The notes: a model not told the origin generated them from the letters alone. DNA of 64,000 nt from Aeoliella mucimassa (GCF_007748035.1 NZ_CP036278.1:2356001-2420000), one strand, 5' to 3'; positions 51,528-60,449 are shown, counted from the first letter of the stretch. Made by a program: numbers and translations.

Positions 51528-53105
51528 TCAGAGCCCACTTTCGCGCGAACGAGAGAATTGGCTGCGAGAAAAAAAGAGGCCTCCACCATCCACAATGCGG
51601 ATTGCCGCCATCCCTAACAGCAGCACCATGAGGCTCTTTGGCTCGGGAACCGATTGCCGCTCGCCGGGCGCGGTGCTGGGGGCGAGGCTCATAGCTCCGA
51701 AGTTCGCCTTCCAGACCGCGTAGTCGGCTGCATCGACCGTCGCGCTAGCTCCCGGGGCGTTCGCCAGTGGTCCGGCGGTGCCTAGGGCGTCGCGCCACAC
51801 GGTGTAGTCGGCCAGGTCGACTCGGCCATCCTCGTTAAAGTCGCCCGCTACCGTGGTGATCGCGGGGTCCAAGGCGACGTCGATCGCCAGCTCGTAGAGC
51901 TGCACCGCGGCACTGCTGCCCGCAACCCGCACCGCGTATTCGCCGGGAGCCAGCAGGACGGCGGCCAGCTGCTCGGTACCGCCGAGCCCTGTGTTGTTGG
52001 CAAAGTCGACTAGCTGCGTCTGGTCCCCGTCGGCCGCGTAGAGCGCTAGGGTCAAATCGTTTTGGGCTTGCGTGTCGATCGGCACGAAGTTCGAACCGGT
52101 GACCGACTCTTGGTAGAGGAACCCACCAGGAGTCAGCAGAAGGTCGACCAGCGAGTAATCTTCGAGCTGAAACTTGTAGTAGTCTTCGTCGCCCGCGAAG
52201 GAGATGCTGGCAAAATCGTCGGCGTCGGGTTCGATTTTGCCGCGCACCATCGGAACGTCGTCGCCAATCGCGACCGAAGCACCGACAGCGATCGCGCCTA
52301 GATCGGTTGCCGAAGCATACTGGTTATTACCATCGGGCAAACCGCGTTCGTAGGCATCGCCATACAGGTAGTGCATGCCCAAGATGTCGTCGAGTTGCGG
52401 GCCATCGAATGCGGTCTGGGCGAAGGGGTGCATCAGTACAAATGCCCCGAGTGCCTGATTATGCCCGAGACCCAACGCATGCCCAATCTCGTGGGTCAAC
52501 GTCTGGCGCAATCCAAAGTAGTTATCGGTCGAATCGGAATATCGCGCGGTATCGCCGGTGTCGAGCGTGATATGGGGGGAGGGAATAAAACCGGTCGATC
52601 CGTAAGTTCCTCCGTTGCCATCGAGAAAGCTGCCACCGATACGAATGTCGCCTCGCACGCCAAGCTCGCCGAGACTATTGGGCATCGGTGTCCCGTCGTC
52701 GTTCGGCTCGTAAACCAGGTTCACGCCACTTATTTCGCTCCACCTGGCAAACGATTGCTCAAGGAGGGAGAACCAAGAACGCTGCTCGACGGTGCCAGTG
52801 CCGCCGCCGATGAGTGCGTCGAAATCGGTGATCAAATCGCTGTGCAGCGAACCAAACGTCGAAGTATCGTCGGGCACGATGCTCCAGGTGAGGGTCACTG
52901 GCTTGCCGAGTCCGGCGGTCGTGGGCTCGCTGGCGGTCGAGGTCCATTGCCCGTTACTGTTGAATCCCCAGCACGGAGCGACCATCGCCCAGACGATCAC
53001 CAGGCTCAGCACCCGCAGGGCAGGGGGGCAATCGGTTCTCAGGCCGGGCAGGTCCAAAGTGGCTTTATCTCGCGAAACTGGGGAGGGAGGATAGGGGACT
53101 GGCAA
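51528..53105 (-). CDS. Matrixin-like secreted metalloprotease with dockerin and PEP-CTERM-like end
   Basis: 525 aa; the start is uncertain, since a GTG just before LSLVIVWAMVAPCWGF would put the signal peptide at the N-terminus. The protease part has the zinc motif HEIGHALGLGHN followed by the Met-turn region VLMHPFAQT, typical of matrixins (MMP-like). A beta domain follows with FASISFAGDEDYYKFQL. Then come dockerin type I loops ([20 protein letters not shown] and VDAADYAVWKANFGAM) and a PEP-CTERM-like end with VPEPKSLMVLLLG. It probably degrades proteins outside the cell while attached to a surface complex. Confidence 0.8.
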   Translation of the reverse strand: MPVPYPPSPVSRDKATLDLPGLRTDCPPALRVLSLVIVWAMVAPCWGFNSNGQWTSTASEPTTAGLGKPVTLTWSIVPDDTSTFGSLHSDLITDFDALIGGGTGTVEQRSWFSLLEQSFARWSEISGVNLVYEPNDDGTPMPNSLGELGVRGDIRIGGSFLDGNGGTYGSTGFIPSPHITLDTGDTARYSDSTDNYFGLRQTLTHEIGHALGLGHNQALGAFVLMHPFAQTAFDGPQLDDILGMHYLYGDAYERGLPDGNNQYASATDLGAIAVGASVAIGDDVPMVRGKIEPDADDFASISFAGDEDYYKFQLEDYSLVDLLLTPGGFLYQESVTGSNFVPIDTQAQNDLTLALYAADGDQTQLVDFANNTGLGGTEQLAAVLLAPGEYAVRVAGSSAAVQLYELAIDVALDPAITTVAGDFNEDGRVDLADYTVWRDALGTAGPLANAPGASATVDAADYAVWKANFGAMSLAPSTAPGERQSVPEPKSLMVLLLGMAAIRIVDGGGLFFSRSQFSRSRESGL

Positions 53106-53272
53106 TCAACAACCTTCCCAGTATCGACACTGTTTCGCTACGCGTCAAAGAAGTTGCGATCTGGCACGGGAAAACCGTTGCTAAAGTGCGTTGCCATGAT
53201 GGTTGGCGACTCACGAATTCGGCAGTAGAATCAGCAGCGGCGAGCGGATAAACCATTGATTTAGAGGTTCCT

Positions 53273-54091
53273 ATGGTTCGCTCGACGGCCCTGCTATTGG
53301 CTATTTCTCTCGTCTCACCACTCGCGAATGCCCTGGAGCCAACTTGCGAGACCCTGGCTCGCTGGGACGCTCCCGAAGCCACCCAAGGCGTGGCGGTCGA
53401 CGCCGAGGCGTTCTACGCGATCGCCAATGCGAAGATCGCCAAGTACGACAAGCAAACGGGAGTTCGGCTTGATGCTTGGGAAGCGAACGACGACCTACCG
53501 CTGCGGCACCTGAACTCAGGCGTGTGCCACGAGGGCAAGCTTTACTGCGCGCACTCCAACTTTCCAGCGTACCCGAATACCAGCTCGGTCGAGATCTTCG
53601 AAACCGAGAATTTGCAGCATATAGATAGCCATAGCTTTGGCATCTACGAAGGCTCGCTCACCGTGGCCGACTGGCACAACAATGCCTGGTGGTGCGTGTT
53701 CGCCCACTATTCGGAGAAGGTGAACGACGACCCGCAGGCCAAACCGCACACGTATACCTCGCTGGTGAAGTTCGACGACGAATGGCGGCGACTCGAGGCC
53801 TGGGTCTTTCCGTCCGAAGTACTCGAACGCTTCGCCCCGCATAGCTGTTCGGGCGGAGTCTGGAGTCAACAAGGCAGGTTCTACTGTTCCGGGCACGACC
53901 GCCCTGAGCTGTACGAACTCGCGCTGCCCCGCGCGGCTTCTACGCTGGTTTGGAAACGAACCCTCGGCATCGAGATCACCGGGCAGGCGATCGCGATGGA
54001 TCCTTCAACGCCCGAGGTGATTTACGGAATCGATCGCCCGCACAAGCAGGTTATCGTTTCGCGTTTGCCCGCTCTCTTCGTGAATGAGTAG
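53273..54091 (+). CDS. Secreted propeller-like protein, unknown
   Basis: 272 aa. A clear signal peptide (MVRSTALLLAISLVSPLANA) is followed by repeated beta-blade-like stretches (VAVDAEAFYAIANAKIAKYD; VCHEGKLYCAHSNFP; GVWSQQGRFYCSGHD; PEVIYGIDRPHKQVIV). It is small for a full propeller. No catalytic site is seen. It is divergent from the matrixin gene and convergent with ppsR, with 16 bp between the stops. Confidence 0.65.
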   Translation: MVRSTALLLAISLVSPLANALEPTCETLARWDAPEATQGVAVDAEAFYAIANAKIAKYDKQTGVRLDAWEANDDLPLRHLNSGVCHEGKLYCAHSNFPAYPNTSSVEIFETENLQHIDSHSFGIYEGSLTVADWHNNAWWCVFAHYSEKVNDDPQAKPHTYTSLVKFDDEWRRLEAWVFPSEVLERFAPHSCSGGVWSQQGRFYCSGHDRPELYELALPRAASTLVWKRTLGIEITGQAIAMDPSTPEVIYGIDRPHKQVIVSRLPALFVNE

Positions 54092-54107
54092 CCGGCACCG
54101 AACCCCT

Positions 54108-54959
54108 TCACTTTGGTTTCAGCGGAACTGCCTGCATGATCTGGGCGGCCGTCTGCTCGATGGTTGCCCTGGTGACGTCGATGATCAAATAGCCGCGGCG
54201 ACGATACTCCGTCTCGGCGTTCATCACTTCGCGAATCACGCTTTGCAGGTCTTCGTACGACGTGCCCGAAACCCGCATGCGACTGGCTCGCTCCACGCGG
54301 ATTTCGTGCAAGCGTTTAGGCTGCATCGTGAAGGCAACCACCTTGCGCTTCGACACCCGATCGAGTTCGCTGGGGAATCCTGTTTCGGGGGCAATCGAAA
54401 CGTTGGCCACCTTGTAACCGCGGGAGCTGAGGTACAACGTCGTCGGACTCTTGCTCACGCGACTGATGCCGACGATCACCAAGTCGGCTTCTTCCAACGA
54501 ATGCAGCCCCAGGCTGTCGTCGTGCTCCAGGGCGAACTCCATCGCTTCGATGCGATTCTGGTAGGCCGAATCGAGTCGATGCAAGTGCGACACATCGTTC
54601 TTCGGCAGGATGCCTACGCAGTCGGCGATGAAGTTGAACAGGCTACCGGTGATGTCGAAGTGCGGAATCCGCCGAACCACGCAGCGGTTGCGAACCACTA
54701 GCTTGGCTGTCTCGTCGGCCAAAGCGTGTAGCACGATCGGTTGCTGACCGGTGAGATGGTCGAGAGTCTCCTCGAGCTTCTCGGTCGTATCCTGCAGTGG
54801 GTGCGGAACGATTTCAAAGTCGATCTCTGGGAATTGCGAAATCGCGACGGTCGCCAACCCGCTGAGCAGTTCGCCTGCCGCGGTGGCGATCAAGTGAATC
54901 GTGTACCCTTGAAAGTCGCCGTTAGAGGATCGCGTTGCTTTGGTCTTTTTCTTTGTCAT
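54108..54959 (-). CDS. ppsR: PEP synthetase regulatory protein (kinase/pyrophosphorylase)
   Basis: 283 aa from the ATG at 54959 (MTKKKTKATRSSNGDFQGYT); an in-frame start at 55010 is possible. It has the DUF299/PpsR layout: an N-terminal IHLIATAAGELLSGLATVAI, a middle HHLTGQQ-containing region, and the nucleotide-binding motif GISRVSKSPTTLYLSSRGYK followed by VANVSI. PpsR proteins reversibly phosphorylate PEP synthase (or PPDK) on Thr using ADP and phosphate. The target enzyme is not in this window. The 5-prime leader carries the structured region at 55109-55255. Confidence 0.85.
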   Translation of the reverse strand: MTKKKTKATRSSNGDFQGYTIHLIATAAGELLSGLATVAISQFPEIDFEIVPHPLQDTTEKLEETLDHLTGQQPIVLHALADETAKLVVRNRCVVRRIPHFDITGSLFNFIADCVGILPKNDVSHLHRLDSAYQNRIEAMEFALEHDDSLGLHSLEEADLVIVGISRVSKSPTTLYLSSRGYKVANVSIAPETGFPSELDRVSKRKVVAFTMQPKRLHEIRVERASRMRVSGTSYEDLQSVIREVMNAETEYRRRGYLIIDVTRATIEQTAAQIMQAVPLKPK

Positions 54960-55108
54960 GCGCCTGTGCTCCGAATTCCTTTCGGAAGATTGAACAAGGC
55001 TCATTATCAAACGAAAAGCAGGCGCGAGGAAAGCCCAGCCGGCAGCTTTCCTAAACGCTTTGGCTGAGATGGATCACTCGGCACCCAAACGGGCTAGCCT
55101 GTTGAGAC

Positions 55109-55255
55109 GGACCACCACAACCAGGGGTGGTCGCTCTAGGTAATGACTCGGACGAAGTCCGCCGCAAGAAAGCAGGCCAGAGGAGCACCCAGCCAACTCT
55201 TCAGTGTCGCCACTGAAGGCCCCCATAGCGTGGCTGGGTGATCCTCTCCTGCCTC
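55109..55255. ncRNA. Structured leader or ncRNA candidate upstream of ppsR
   Basis: Three stems lie in tandem: GACCACC/GGTGGTC (55110-55132), CGGAC-GAA-GTCCG (55149-55161), and a long imperfect stem pairing 55172-55195 with 55231-55253. The long stem is GCAGG, AGAGGA and CACCCAGCCA against their complements, with a CC bulge and one mismatch. It encloses a perfect hairpin CTTCAGTG-TCGC-CACTGAAG (55199-55218). The region lies 150-300 bp before ppsR on its strand. No known RNA family is recognised and the sense strand is unknown. Confidence 0.4.
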
Positions 55256-55537
55256 GGCCTGCAAATAGTTTGTTTTTGAAATAGGCAGGTAGAGGGTGTG
55301 TTCTGAATTATGACTTGAGTTTTGCGCAACACAACGCACTTAAGGCGCACGCTGAGCCGAGACGACAAGAAACGGCCTAAAACAAGGCACTTTAGCCCCA
55401 CGCCGCTAGTGCTTTCGCACGTGCAATTACCTTAATTTTTCTCCGGCAAACGCCCAGCAGCGAGCGAACACCAAATTAGGACCCAAGTGTCCAATTTAGA
55501 TTCTTGCACTGGATCCCCCCCGAATGGCGAAGCCTGT
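55256..55537. other. Spacer between the structured element and the Pmp3 gene
   Basis: No gene or further clear structure is seen. A reverse-strand frame across 55136-55401 is built of low-quality composition and is rejected. Confidence 0.4.
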
Positions 55538-55702
55538 TCAGGTCTGGTCGGTCAGTACCAACCAGAGCGCGTGGATCATGCCGGGGAAGAAGAAGAGGAA
55601 GCTCAACAGCAGGTTCAACCAGAAGTGCAATGTCGGTCCCACCTGCAGAAAGGCGGCCAACGGTGGCAAGATAATCGCCAACAAAATTTTAACGACCTTC
55701 AT
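55538..55702 (-). CDS. Pmp3/YqaE-family small membrane protein
   Basis: A 54-codon ORF, MKVVKILLAIILPPLAAFLQ then VGPTLHFWLNLLLSFLFFFP and GMIHALWLVLTD. This is the two-helix UPF0057/Pmp3/YqaE family pattern, with the ILPPLAAFL first helix and the GMIHALW second helix. Such peptides sit in the cytoplasmic membrane and are linked to salt and membrane-stress responses. It is likely its own unit, upstream of the structured element and ppsR on the same strand. Confidence 0.85.
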   Translation of the reverse strand: MKVVKILLAIILPPLAAFLQVGPTLHFWLNLLLSFLFFFPGMIHALWLVLTDQT

Positions 55703-56003
55703 CGCTTGATCTCCCCAAGTTAAGACATGAACGTCTCAAGAATGCCGCGCGCTCGCTACGGAACAATCGCGAGCCCCCCAACTCAAGCACCTTCTAACAA
55801 CATCGATTATAGAGGGCTACTACTGTCATTGCGATGATATCTCTAAGCCTAATCTGCCAATTCTCTGGAATACCGTGGGAAAGTTTCGCAACTTGAGCAA
55901 GCGAGTGAAGAATTACGGTCTCCTTATGTTCAGTACGCGTGACGTGTTTCTGAATGCATCATCCGCAACGCGCTCGAGTCATCCCTTACTGGAGTTGAAC
56001 AAG
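55703..56003. other. Spacer upstream of the kinase fragment
   Basis: Nothing convincing. A GCTCGC/GCGAGC inverted repeat lies at 55751-55774. An open frame from 55875 leads into the truncated kinase, but its protein before 56004 lacks family similarity. Confidence 0.4.
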
Positions 56004-56171
56004 ATGGAAGTAGTTGTCTTCATTGGACTACAAGCCTCCGGCAAATCGACCTTCTACAAGCAGCGGTTCGTCGACACGCACATGCGACTGAATCTCGACA
56101 TGCTGCGCACTCGTTATCGCGACGCGTACAGTGACTTTGTGCGGCGATTGCTGGCGACAAATGGCCATTAA
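56004..56171 (+). pseudogene. Truncated P-loop polynucleotide-kinase-like gene
   Basis: The ATG at 56004 opens MEVVVFIGLQASGKSTFYKQ, the Walker A start of AAA_33-type polynucleotide or zeta-toxin-like kinases (GLQASGKST), followed by RFVDTHMRLNLDMLRTRYRD. After about 40 residues the expected VVDNTNPT-type region is missing and the frame ends after SDFVRRLLATNGH. Intact family members are about 150 aa or more. It looks like a remnant with an internal deletion; a functional minigene is unlikely. Confidence 0.6.
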
Positions 56172-56486
56172 TTTTTGTTGCAATTCGGGGCCAATCTGCT
56201 CTAATGCGGCATGGTCATTTGAACAGTACAACTAACCTTGCGAGTCGCCCCCGAATGCTTGCCCCACCGTGCCCGATTCTGCCCCCACCCTGGGGGCCAT
56301 TGAAAACCACTTACGTCGATGGCGATTGCCCTAAACTGCGATCAGTCCTTCAGTTAGCACCTACCGAAATGCCTTAAGAATTGCCCCCACGGATCGATTT
56401 CTGCGATTTGGGGGCATTTCGAACCCAGCCATGCGGGGAAACCATCCCGTAGGCTGCGGGGGACCTCGCACCTACAATGGGCCGCT
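56172..56486. other. Spacer with two GC-rich hairpins
   Basis: GCCCCCA-CCC-TGGGGGC lies at 56281-56297, and TGCCCCCA/TGGGGGCA at 56392-56399 with 56409-56416, followed by TTTC. They could end the kinase remnant transcript or act in the leader of the cobA-hemD gene. No ORF is convincing. Confidence 0.4.
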
Positions 56487-58013
56487 ATGAATCCACAACA
56501 AACACAAGTCTATCTGGTGGGAGCCGGGCCTGGTGACCCGCGACTCATTACGCTCCGCGGCATCGAGTGCCTGCGCCGAGCCGAGGTGGTGCTGTACGAC
56601 TACCTGGCCAGCGCCGAGTTGCTGCGGTACGCCCCCGAGTCGGCCGAACGCGTTTGCCTGGGCCGGCATGGCACTGGGCGGATCCTCACGCAGCAGGAAG
56701 TAAACCGCCTGATGGTCGAGTACGCCCAGGCGGGCAAAACCGTGGTGCGGCTCAAGGGGGGCGACCCGAATATCTTCGGCCGCCTGGTGGAGGAAACCTC
56801 GGGCCTGGTGGCGGCTGGCATTGCGTTCGAGGTGGTGCCAGGCCTGACCACCGCTGCCACCGCGGGATGCTACGCGGGCGTTGCGATTACCGATCGCGAC
56901 GAGGCCTCGTGTGTCGCGTTTGTGACTGGTCGCGAACGATGCGGCAAGGAGGGGGACGACTCGCTCGACTACCAGTCGCTGGCTCAGTTCCCCGGAACGC
57001 TCGTCTTCTACATGGGAGTAACCACCGCTCCCGTATGGAGTACCGCACTGATTGCCGGCGGCAAGTCGCCCGACACGCCGGTAGCGGTGGTGCGACATTG
57101 CTCGCTACCCACGCAGCAAACCTGGACTTGCACGCTCGGTGAGGTCCCCACGCTGCTGAGCCACGACAAGCTGCGCCCGCCGGTGATCGTGATCGTCGGC
57201 AAGGTCGCCCAGCAACAGAGCCTGACGGAGTGGTTCACGAGCCGTCCGCTGTTTGGGCAGTCGATTCTCGTTACCCGGGCAATCCACCAGGCCGACGAAC
57301 TCGGCGACCAACTCCGCGAACTCGGCGCGAACGTCGTCTATCAGCCGGCCATCGAGATCACCCCGGCGAGCGACTGGGCTCCGGTCGACCAGGCGATCGC
57401 TCGCATCGAATCGTTCGACTGGCTGGTGTTCAGCAGTCGCAATGGGGTGGAGTACTTCTTGCGGCGGATGTGGAAGCTCGGCCACGACTGGCGGGCGCTG
57501 GCTCATTGCCAACTCGCGGCCATCGGCCCCGGCACCGCGGCCGCTCTGGCCGAGCATCACCTGCGAGTCGATTGCCAGCCGGAAGAGTATCGCGCCGAAG
57601 CACTGGCCGCAGAACTTTCGACCAGCGCCCGTGGGCAGCGGTTCCTGCTGCTGCGCGCCAGCCGAGGACGCGAGGTGCTGGCTGAAACGCTGAGCGCGGC
57701 CGGCGGAGAAGTGGAGCAGGTGGTGGTCTACGAAAGCCACGACGTGACTAGCCCCGCACCAGAAGTTGAGAAAGCACTCACTGCGGGCGATATCGATTGG
57801 GTCACCGCAACGAGTTCGGCGATCGCCCGCTCGCTGGTCGCCATGCTTGGCGAGTCGCTAAACTACAGCCAACTGGCGGCCATCAGCCCGCTGACCGGCG
57901 AGGTGCTTCGTGATCTCGGGTTCCCCCCGAAGGTGGTAGCCAGCGACTACACGATGGCCGGCCTGGTAGCCGCCATCGAACAGGGTGTCGCCGCGGCTCG
58001 GCGGCCCGCATAA
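56487..58013 (+). CDS. cobA-hemD: Uroporphyrinogen-III methyltransferase / synthase fusion
   Basis: 508 aa. Residues about 1-245 are CobA/SUMT: VYLVGAGPGDPRLITLRGIE, VVLYDYLAS, VVRLKGGDPNIFGR and VVPGLTTAAT, with SAM-binding features. Residues about 250-505 are HemD: SILVTRAIHQADELGDQL, DWLVFSSRNGVEYFL, AAIGPGTAAAL and DWVTATSSAIARSL. The fusion makes uroporphyrinogen III and methylates it to precorrin-2, feeding siroheme and cobalamin. No precorrin-2 dehydrogenase gene is seen nearby. Confidence 0.92.
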   Translation: MNPQQTQVYLVGAGPGDPRLITLRGIECLRRAEVVLYDYLASAELLRYAPESAERVCLGRHGTGRILTQQEVNRLMVEYAQAGKTVVRLKGGDPNIFGRLVEETSGLVAAGIAFEVVPGLTTAATAGCYAGVAITDRDEASCVAFVTGRERCGKEGDDSLDYQSLAQFPGTLVFYMGVTTAPVWSTALIAGGKSPDTPVAVVRHCSLPTQQTWTCTLGEVPTLLSHDKLRPPVIVIVGKVAQQQSLTEWFTSRPLFGQSILVTRAIHQADELGDQLRELGANVVYQPAIEITPASDWAPVDQAIARIESFDWLVFSSRNGVEYFLRRMWKLGHDWRALAHCQLAAIGPGTAAALAEHHLRVDCQPEEYRAEALAAELSTSARGQRFLLLRASRGREVLAETLSAAGGEVEQVVVYESHDVTSPAPEVEKALTAGDIDWVTATSSAIARSLVAMLGESLNYSQLAAISPLTGEVLRDLGFPPKVVASDYTMAGLVAAIEQGVAAARRPA

Positions 58014-58538
58014 CCCGCCCCCCTCTCTCTGGTGGGGCATAAAGCAAGTCAAATCAATGAAAGGAGCACGGCTAATCCTGCCTGTTTTGCATGTGGGGAA
58101 ATCTATTGCGAATCACCCGGTGCTCGCGATCCGTGAAGCTTTAAGGCAAACCCACGGATTTTTGCAGTGGCTCAGGAAATCGTCCGATTTTCGTTGCTAG
58201 CAAGCTGTAACAGTCGACCGACTCGCCCGTATGTGTTTGTGCGGGCTGGTTCAGGCGACTGAGCACCACATGGCCTGCGAGCGTGATTTGATTGGATTTG
58301 CGTTGCACATGGTTCGTGCGACGTTGCACCTGCTGACAAACAAATGCTGGAGGATTGCTCGAGACGCGACTGACGACCTGGTGGACCATGGGGCCCACAA
58401 CCGGCTCCTGCGATGGGCCAAACAGGCTAAGGTCGCGAACTCGATTGCTTTCAACATTCGCAGCAGAGGCAAGATTTCCCTCAATGCAAAGAGGACTTGA
58501 AAGGAGGCCGTCCGATTGCCGCATGAAAGGTCAATTCC
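58014..58538. other. Half-kilobase gap without a convincing gene
   Basis: Frames exist on both strands across 58141-58524 (minus) and 58231-58500 (plus), but they overlap each other and neither has a ribosome site or family motif. I cannot choose either as real. No RNA gene is recognised. Confidence 0.4.
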
Positions 58539-58754
58539 ATGCGTTCGGTCCATCGCCGTGCCAAGCTGTTATCGATTCTTAGACGCCCCTTCACGAAAGC
58601 CGCCGATCCACAACCACCTATCCCACCGCTAGATCGTATCGAACTTCATCAGGAGGAACTCGACGAGATTCAATCGTTGCGAGCCCGTCTGCTCGACTTG
58701 ATCGTCGAAACCGAACGCCAGCGAAAAGCTTCGCGGTTTCGGTTGGTGAATTAA
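58539..58754 (+). CDS. Small helical protein, unknown
   Basis: A 71-aa ORF. The N-terminus is basic (MRSVHRRAKLLSILRRP), followed by a Pro-rich spacer and an amphipathic helix (LDRIELHQEELDEIQSLRAR then LLDLIVETERQRK), which reads like a coiled-coil minigene. It lies 64 bp before the serine protease start on the same strand. No family is recognised. Confidence 0.45.
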   Translation: MRSVHRRAKLLSILRRPFTKAADPQPPIPPLDRIELHQEELDEIQSLRARLLDLIVETERQRKASRFRLVN

Positions 58755-58818
58755 TCCGTTTATGAAGAGGACCAACCACCTCAGTAACACAACTTACGAA
58801 GTCCCAACTCGGGCCACT

Positions 58819-59946
58819 ATGCGTTACCTGCTGTTCAGCTTTATCTGCCTGACCACCGCGGCTTTGCCGTTGGCGGGTCGTGCTGCGCCGAACACCCCGC
58901 ACCCAGCGGTCGTGCGCGTGGTAACGCCCGAAAGCGATGGCACCGCCTACGGCAGCGGTACGCTGATCGACGCCCGCGACGAGTACGGTTTGGTGCTCAC
59001 CAACTGGCATGTCGTGCGTGATGCGACTGGCCCGATCGAGGTCCGCTTTCCGTCGGGCTTCACGTCGCAAGCGCGGGCGATCAAGATGGATAGCGAATGG
59101 GATCTGGCCGCGCTAGTGGTCTGGCGTCCCGATTGCGAGCCGGTGAAGCTGGCGGCCCGTCCGCCGCGCCCTGGCGAGCCGCTCACGATCTGCGGCTACG
59201 GTTCGGGCATCTATCGCTCGATTACTGGGCGGTGCACGCAGTACTACGCCCCGCGTTTGAACCTGCCTCAGGAACTGGTAGAGCTCGACGTGCAAGCCAG
59301 GCAAGGGGATTCCGGCGGGCCGATCTTCAACGCCCGCGGCGAACTCGCCGGCGTACTATTCGGGGCAGGGCAGGGGACCACCCTCGGCAGCTTCGAAGGC
59401 CGCGTGAAGACATTTCTCGCCTCGCTGGGTCCCGACGTCGGTCGGCACTCTAACGGCGCTCCGCAGATCGCGATGCGGTCGGCGGCTCCACCGGTTTGCC
59501 CCACCTGCCCGCAAGCGACGAATCAATGGGCTTGCCAGGATGGTCGATGCATGGTGAACGACGATTTGGGCAATGTCTGCTTTGGCTGCGACCAGGTAGC
59601 CGATCACGAAACACCGACCGCGACCAAGCCGCTCGGGACAAAGCCAGCCGCCAAGCCGCCCACGGCGACTGAGAACGCCTGGCCCGACTGGCGATCCGAC
59701 GAGCGGTGGAGCGTGGCCAACCAGACCGCTCCCCCCAGCGAGCCCTGGCCACGGTTCGATTCGGACCAAGAAGCCTCGGAGCCACCCGCCGAGAGCGGGC
59801 CGGCTGTTGCCGAAGCTGCTCCCGCAGAGCCTGCGGTGCCCAGCTCGCCGCTACTCTCCGGCGGGCTATTCGACAACCTGCGCAACGGCCTGGCGGTCGT
59901 CGGCGTGCTGGCCATCGTCCTGCAACTAATGAAACTCGCCAGCTAA
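58819..59946 (+). CDS. Exported trypsin-like serine protease with C-terminal TM
   Basis: 375 aa from the ATG at 58819 (MRYLLFSFICLTTAALPLAG), a signal peptide; the longer frame to 58762 hides it. The catalytic triad is visible: His in VLTNWHVV, Asp in SEWDLAALVV and Ser in RQGDSGGPIF. After the protease domain comes a Cys-containing linker (VCPTCPQATNQWACQDGRCM ... CFGCDQ), a Pro/Ala/Glu-rich region and one C-terminal helix (GLAVVGVLAIVLQLMKL). It is probably a membrane-tethered periplasmic protease. It ends five bases from convergent coaD. Confidence 0.82.
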   Translation: MRYLLFSFICLTTAALPLAGRAAPNTPHPAVVRVVTPESDGTAYGSGTLIDARDEYGLVLTNWHVVRDATGPIEVRFPSGFTSQARAIKMDSEWDLAALVVWRPDCEPVKLAARPPRPGEPLTICGYGSGIYRSITGRCTQYYAPRLNLPQELVELDVQARQGDSGGPIFNARGELAGVLFGAGQGTTLGSFEGRVKTFLASLGPDVGRHSNGAPQIAMRSAAPPVCPTCPQATNQWACQDGRCMVNDDLGNVCFGCDQVADHETPTATKPLGTKPAAKPPTATENAWPDWRSDERWSVANQTAPPSEPWPRFDSDQEASEPPAESGPAVAEAAPAEPAVPSSPLLSGGLFDNLRNGLAVVGVLAIVLQLMKLAS

Positions 59947-59951
59947 GGAGG

Positions 59952-60449
59952 CTAACGACTAATCCCCGAAATCTTCGCGCGGATATCCCCGATAATGCAC
60001 TTCGGCACAAATCGAGCCAGCTCTTCGTCCTCGGCCAGCGGGGTGATTTGCTTGATCAACGAACTCGACACGTGCGTGAACTCTTCGTCGGCCATCAGAA
60101 ACACGGTTTCCACCTCGGCGTCGAGCTTTCGATTCGCCAGGGTCATGGTGAACTCGGCCTCGATATCCGAAAGCGAACGCACGCCACGCACAATGACTCG
60201 TGCGTTGCACTCTCGCACGAAGCGAACCGCCAAACCATTGAATTGCTTGACGACGATATTGGTGAGATGGCTGGTCGATCGCTCGATCAGCCTTACCCGT
60301 TCGTCGGCCGTGAACAACGATTGTTTCTCGATGTTAATGCCGATGCCGACGATCAATTCATCGACCAGCCGAGCGCTACGCTCAATCACATTCAGATGCC
60401 CCAGCGTAACGGGGTCGAACGAACCGGTGTAAACAGCACGACGAGACAT
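59952..60449 (-). CDS. coaD: Phosphopantetheine adenylyltransferase
   Basis: 165 aa from the ATG at 60449 (MSRRAVYTGSFDPVTLGHLN), full CoaD length. Motifs of the nucleotidyltransferase family are GSFDPVTLGHLNVIERS (nucleotide-binding TxGH type), VRGVRSLSDIEAEFTM and EFTHVSSSLIKQI. It makes dephospho-CoA from 4-phosphopantetheine and ATP in coenzyme A synthesis. The aminotransferase gene lies upstream on the same strand, 72 bp away. Confidence 0.95.
   Translation of the reverse strand: MSRRAVYTGSFDPVTLGHLNVIERSARLVDELIVGIGINIEKQSLFTADERVRLIERSTSHLTNIVVKQFNGLAVRFVRECNARVIVRGVRSLSDIEAEFTMTLANRKLDAEVETVFLMADEEFTHVSSSLIKQITPLAEDEELARFVPKCIIGDIRAKISGISR

Noticed and set aside
55172-55253. Known RNA families (RNase P RNA, SRP RNA, tmRNA, cobalamin riboswitch) for the structured region
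   Set aside because: Only a lone GCCACTG match to the cobalamin element was seen; the conserved cores of these families are absent.
58141-58524. Overlapping plus and minus frames in the gap before the serine protease
   Set aside because: Both strands open, neither with a ribosome site or motif, so no choice can be supported.
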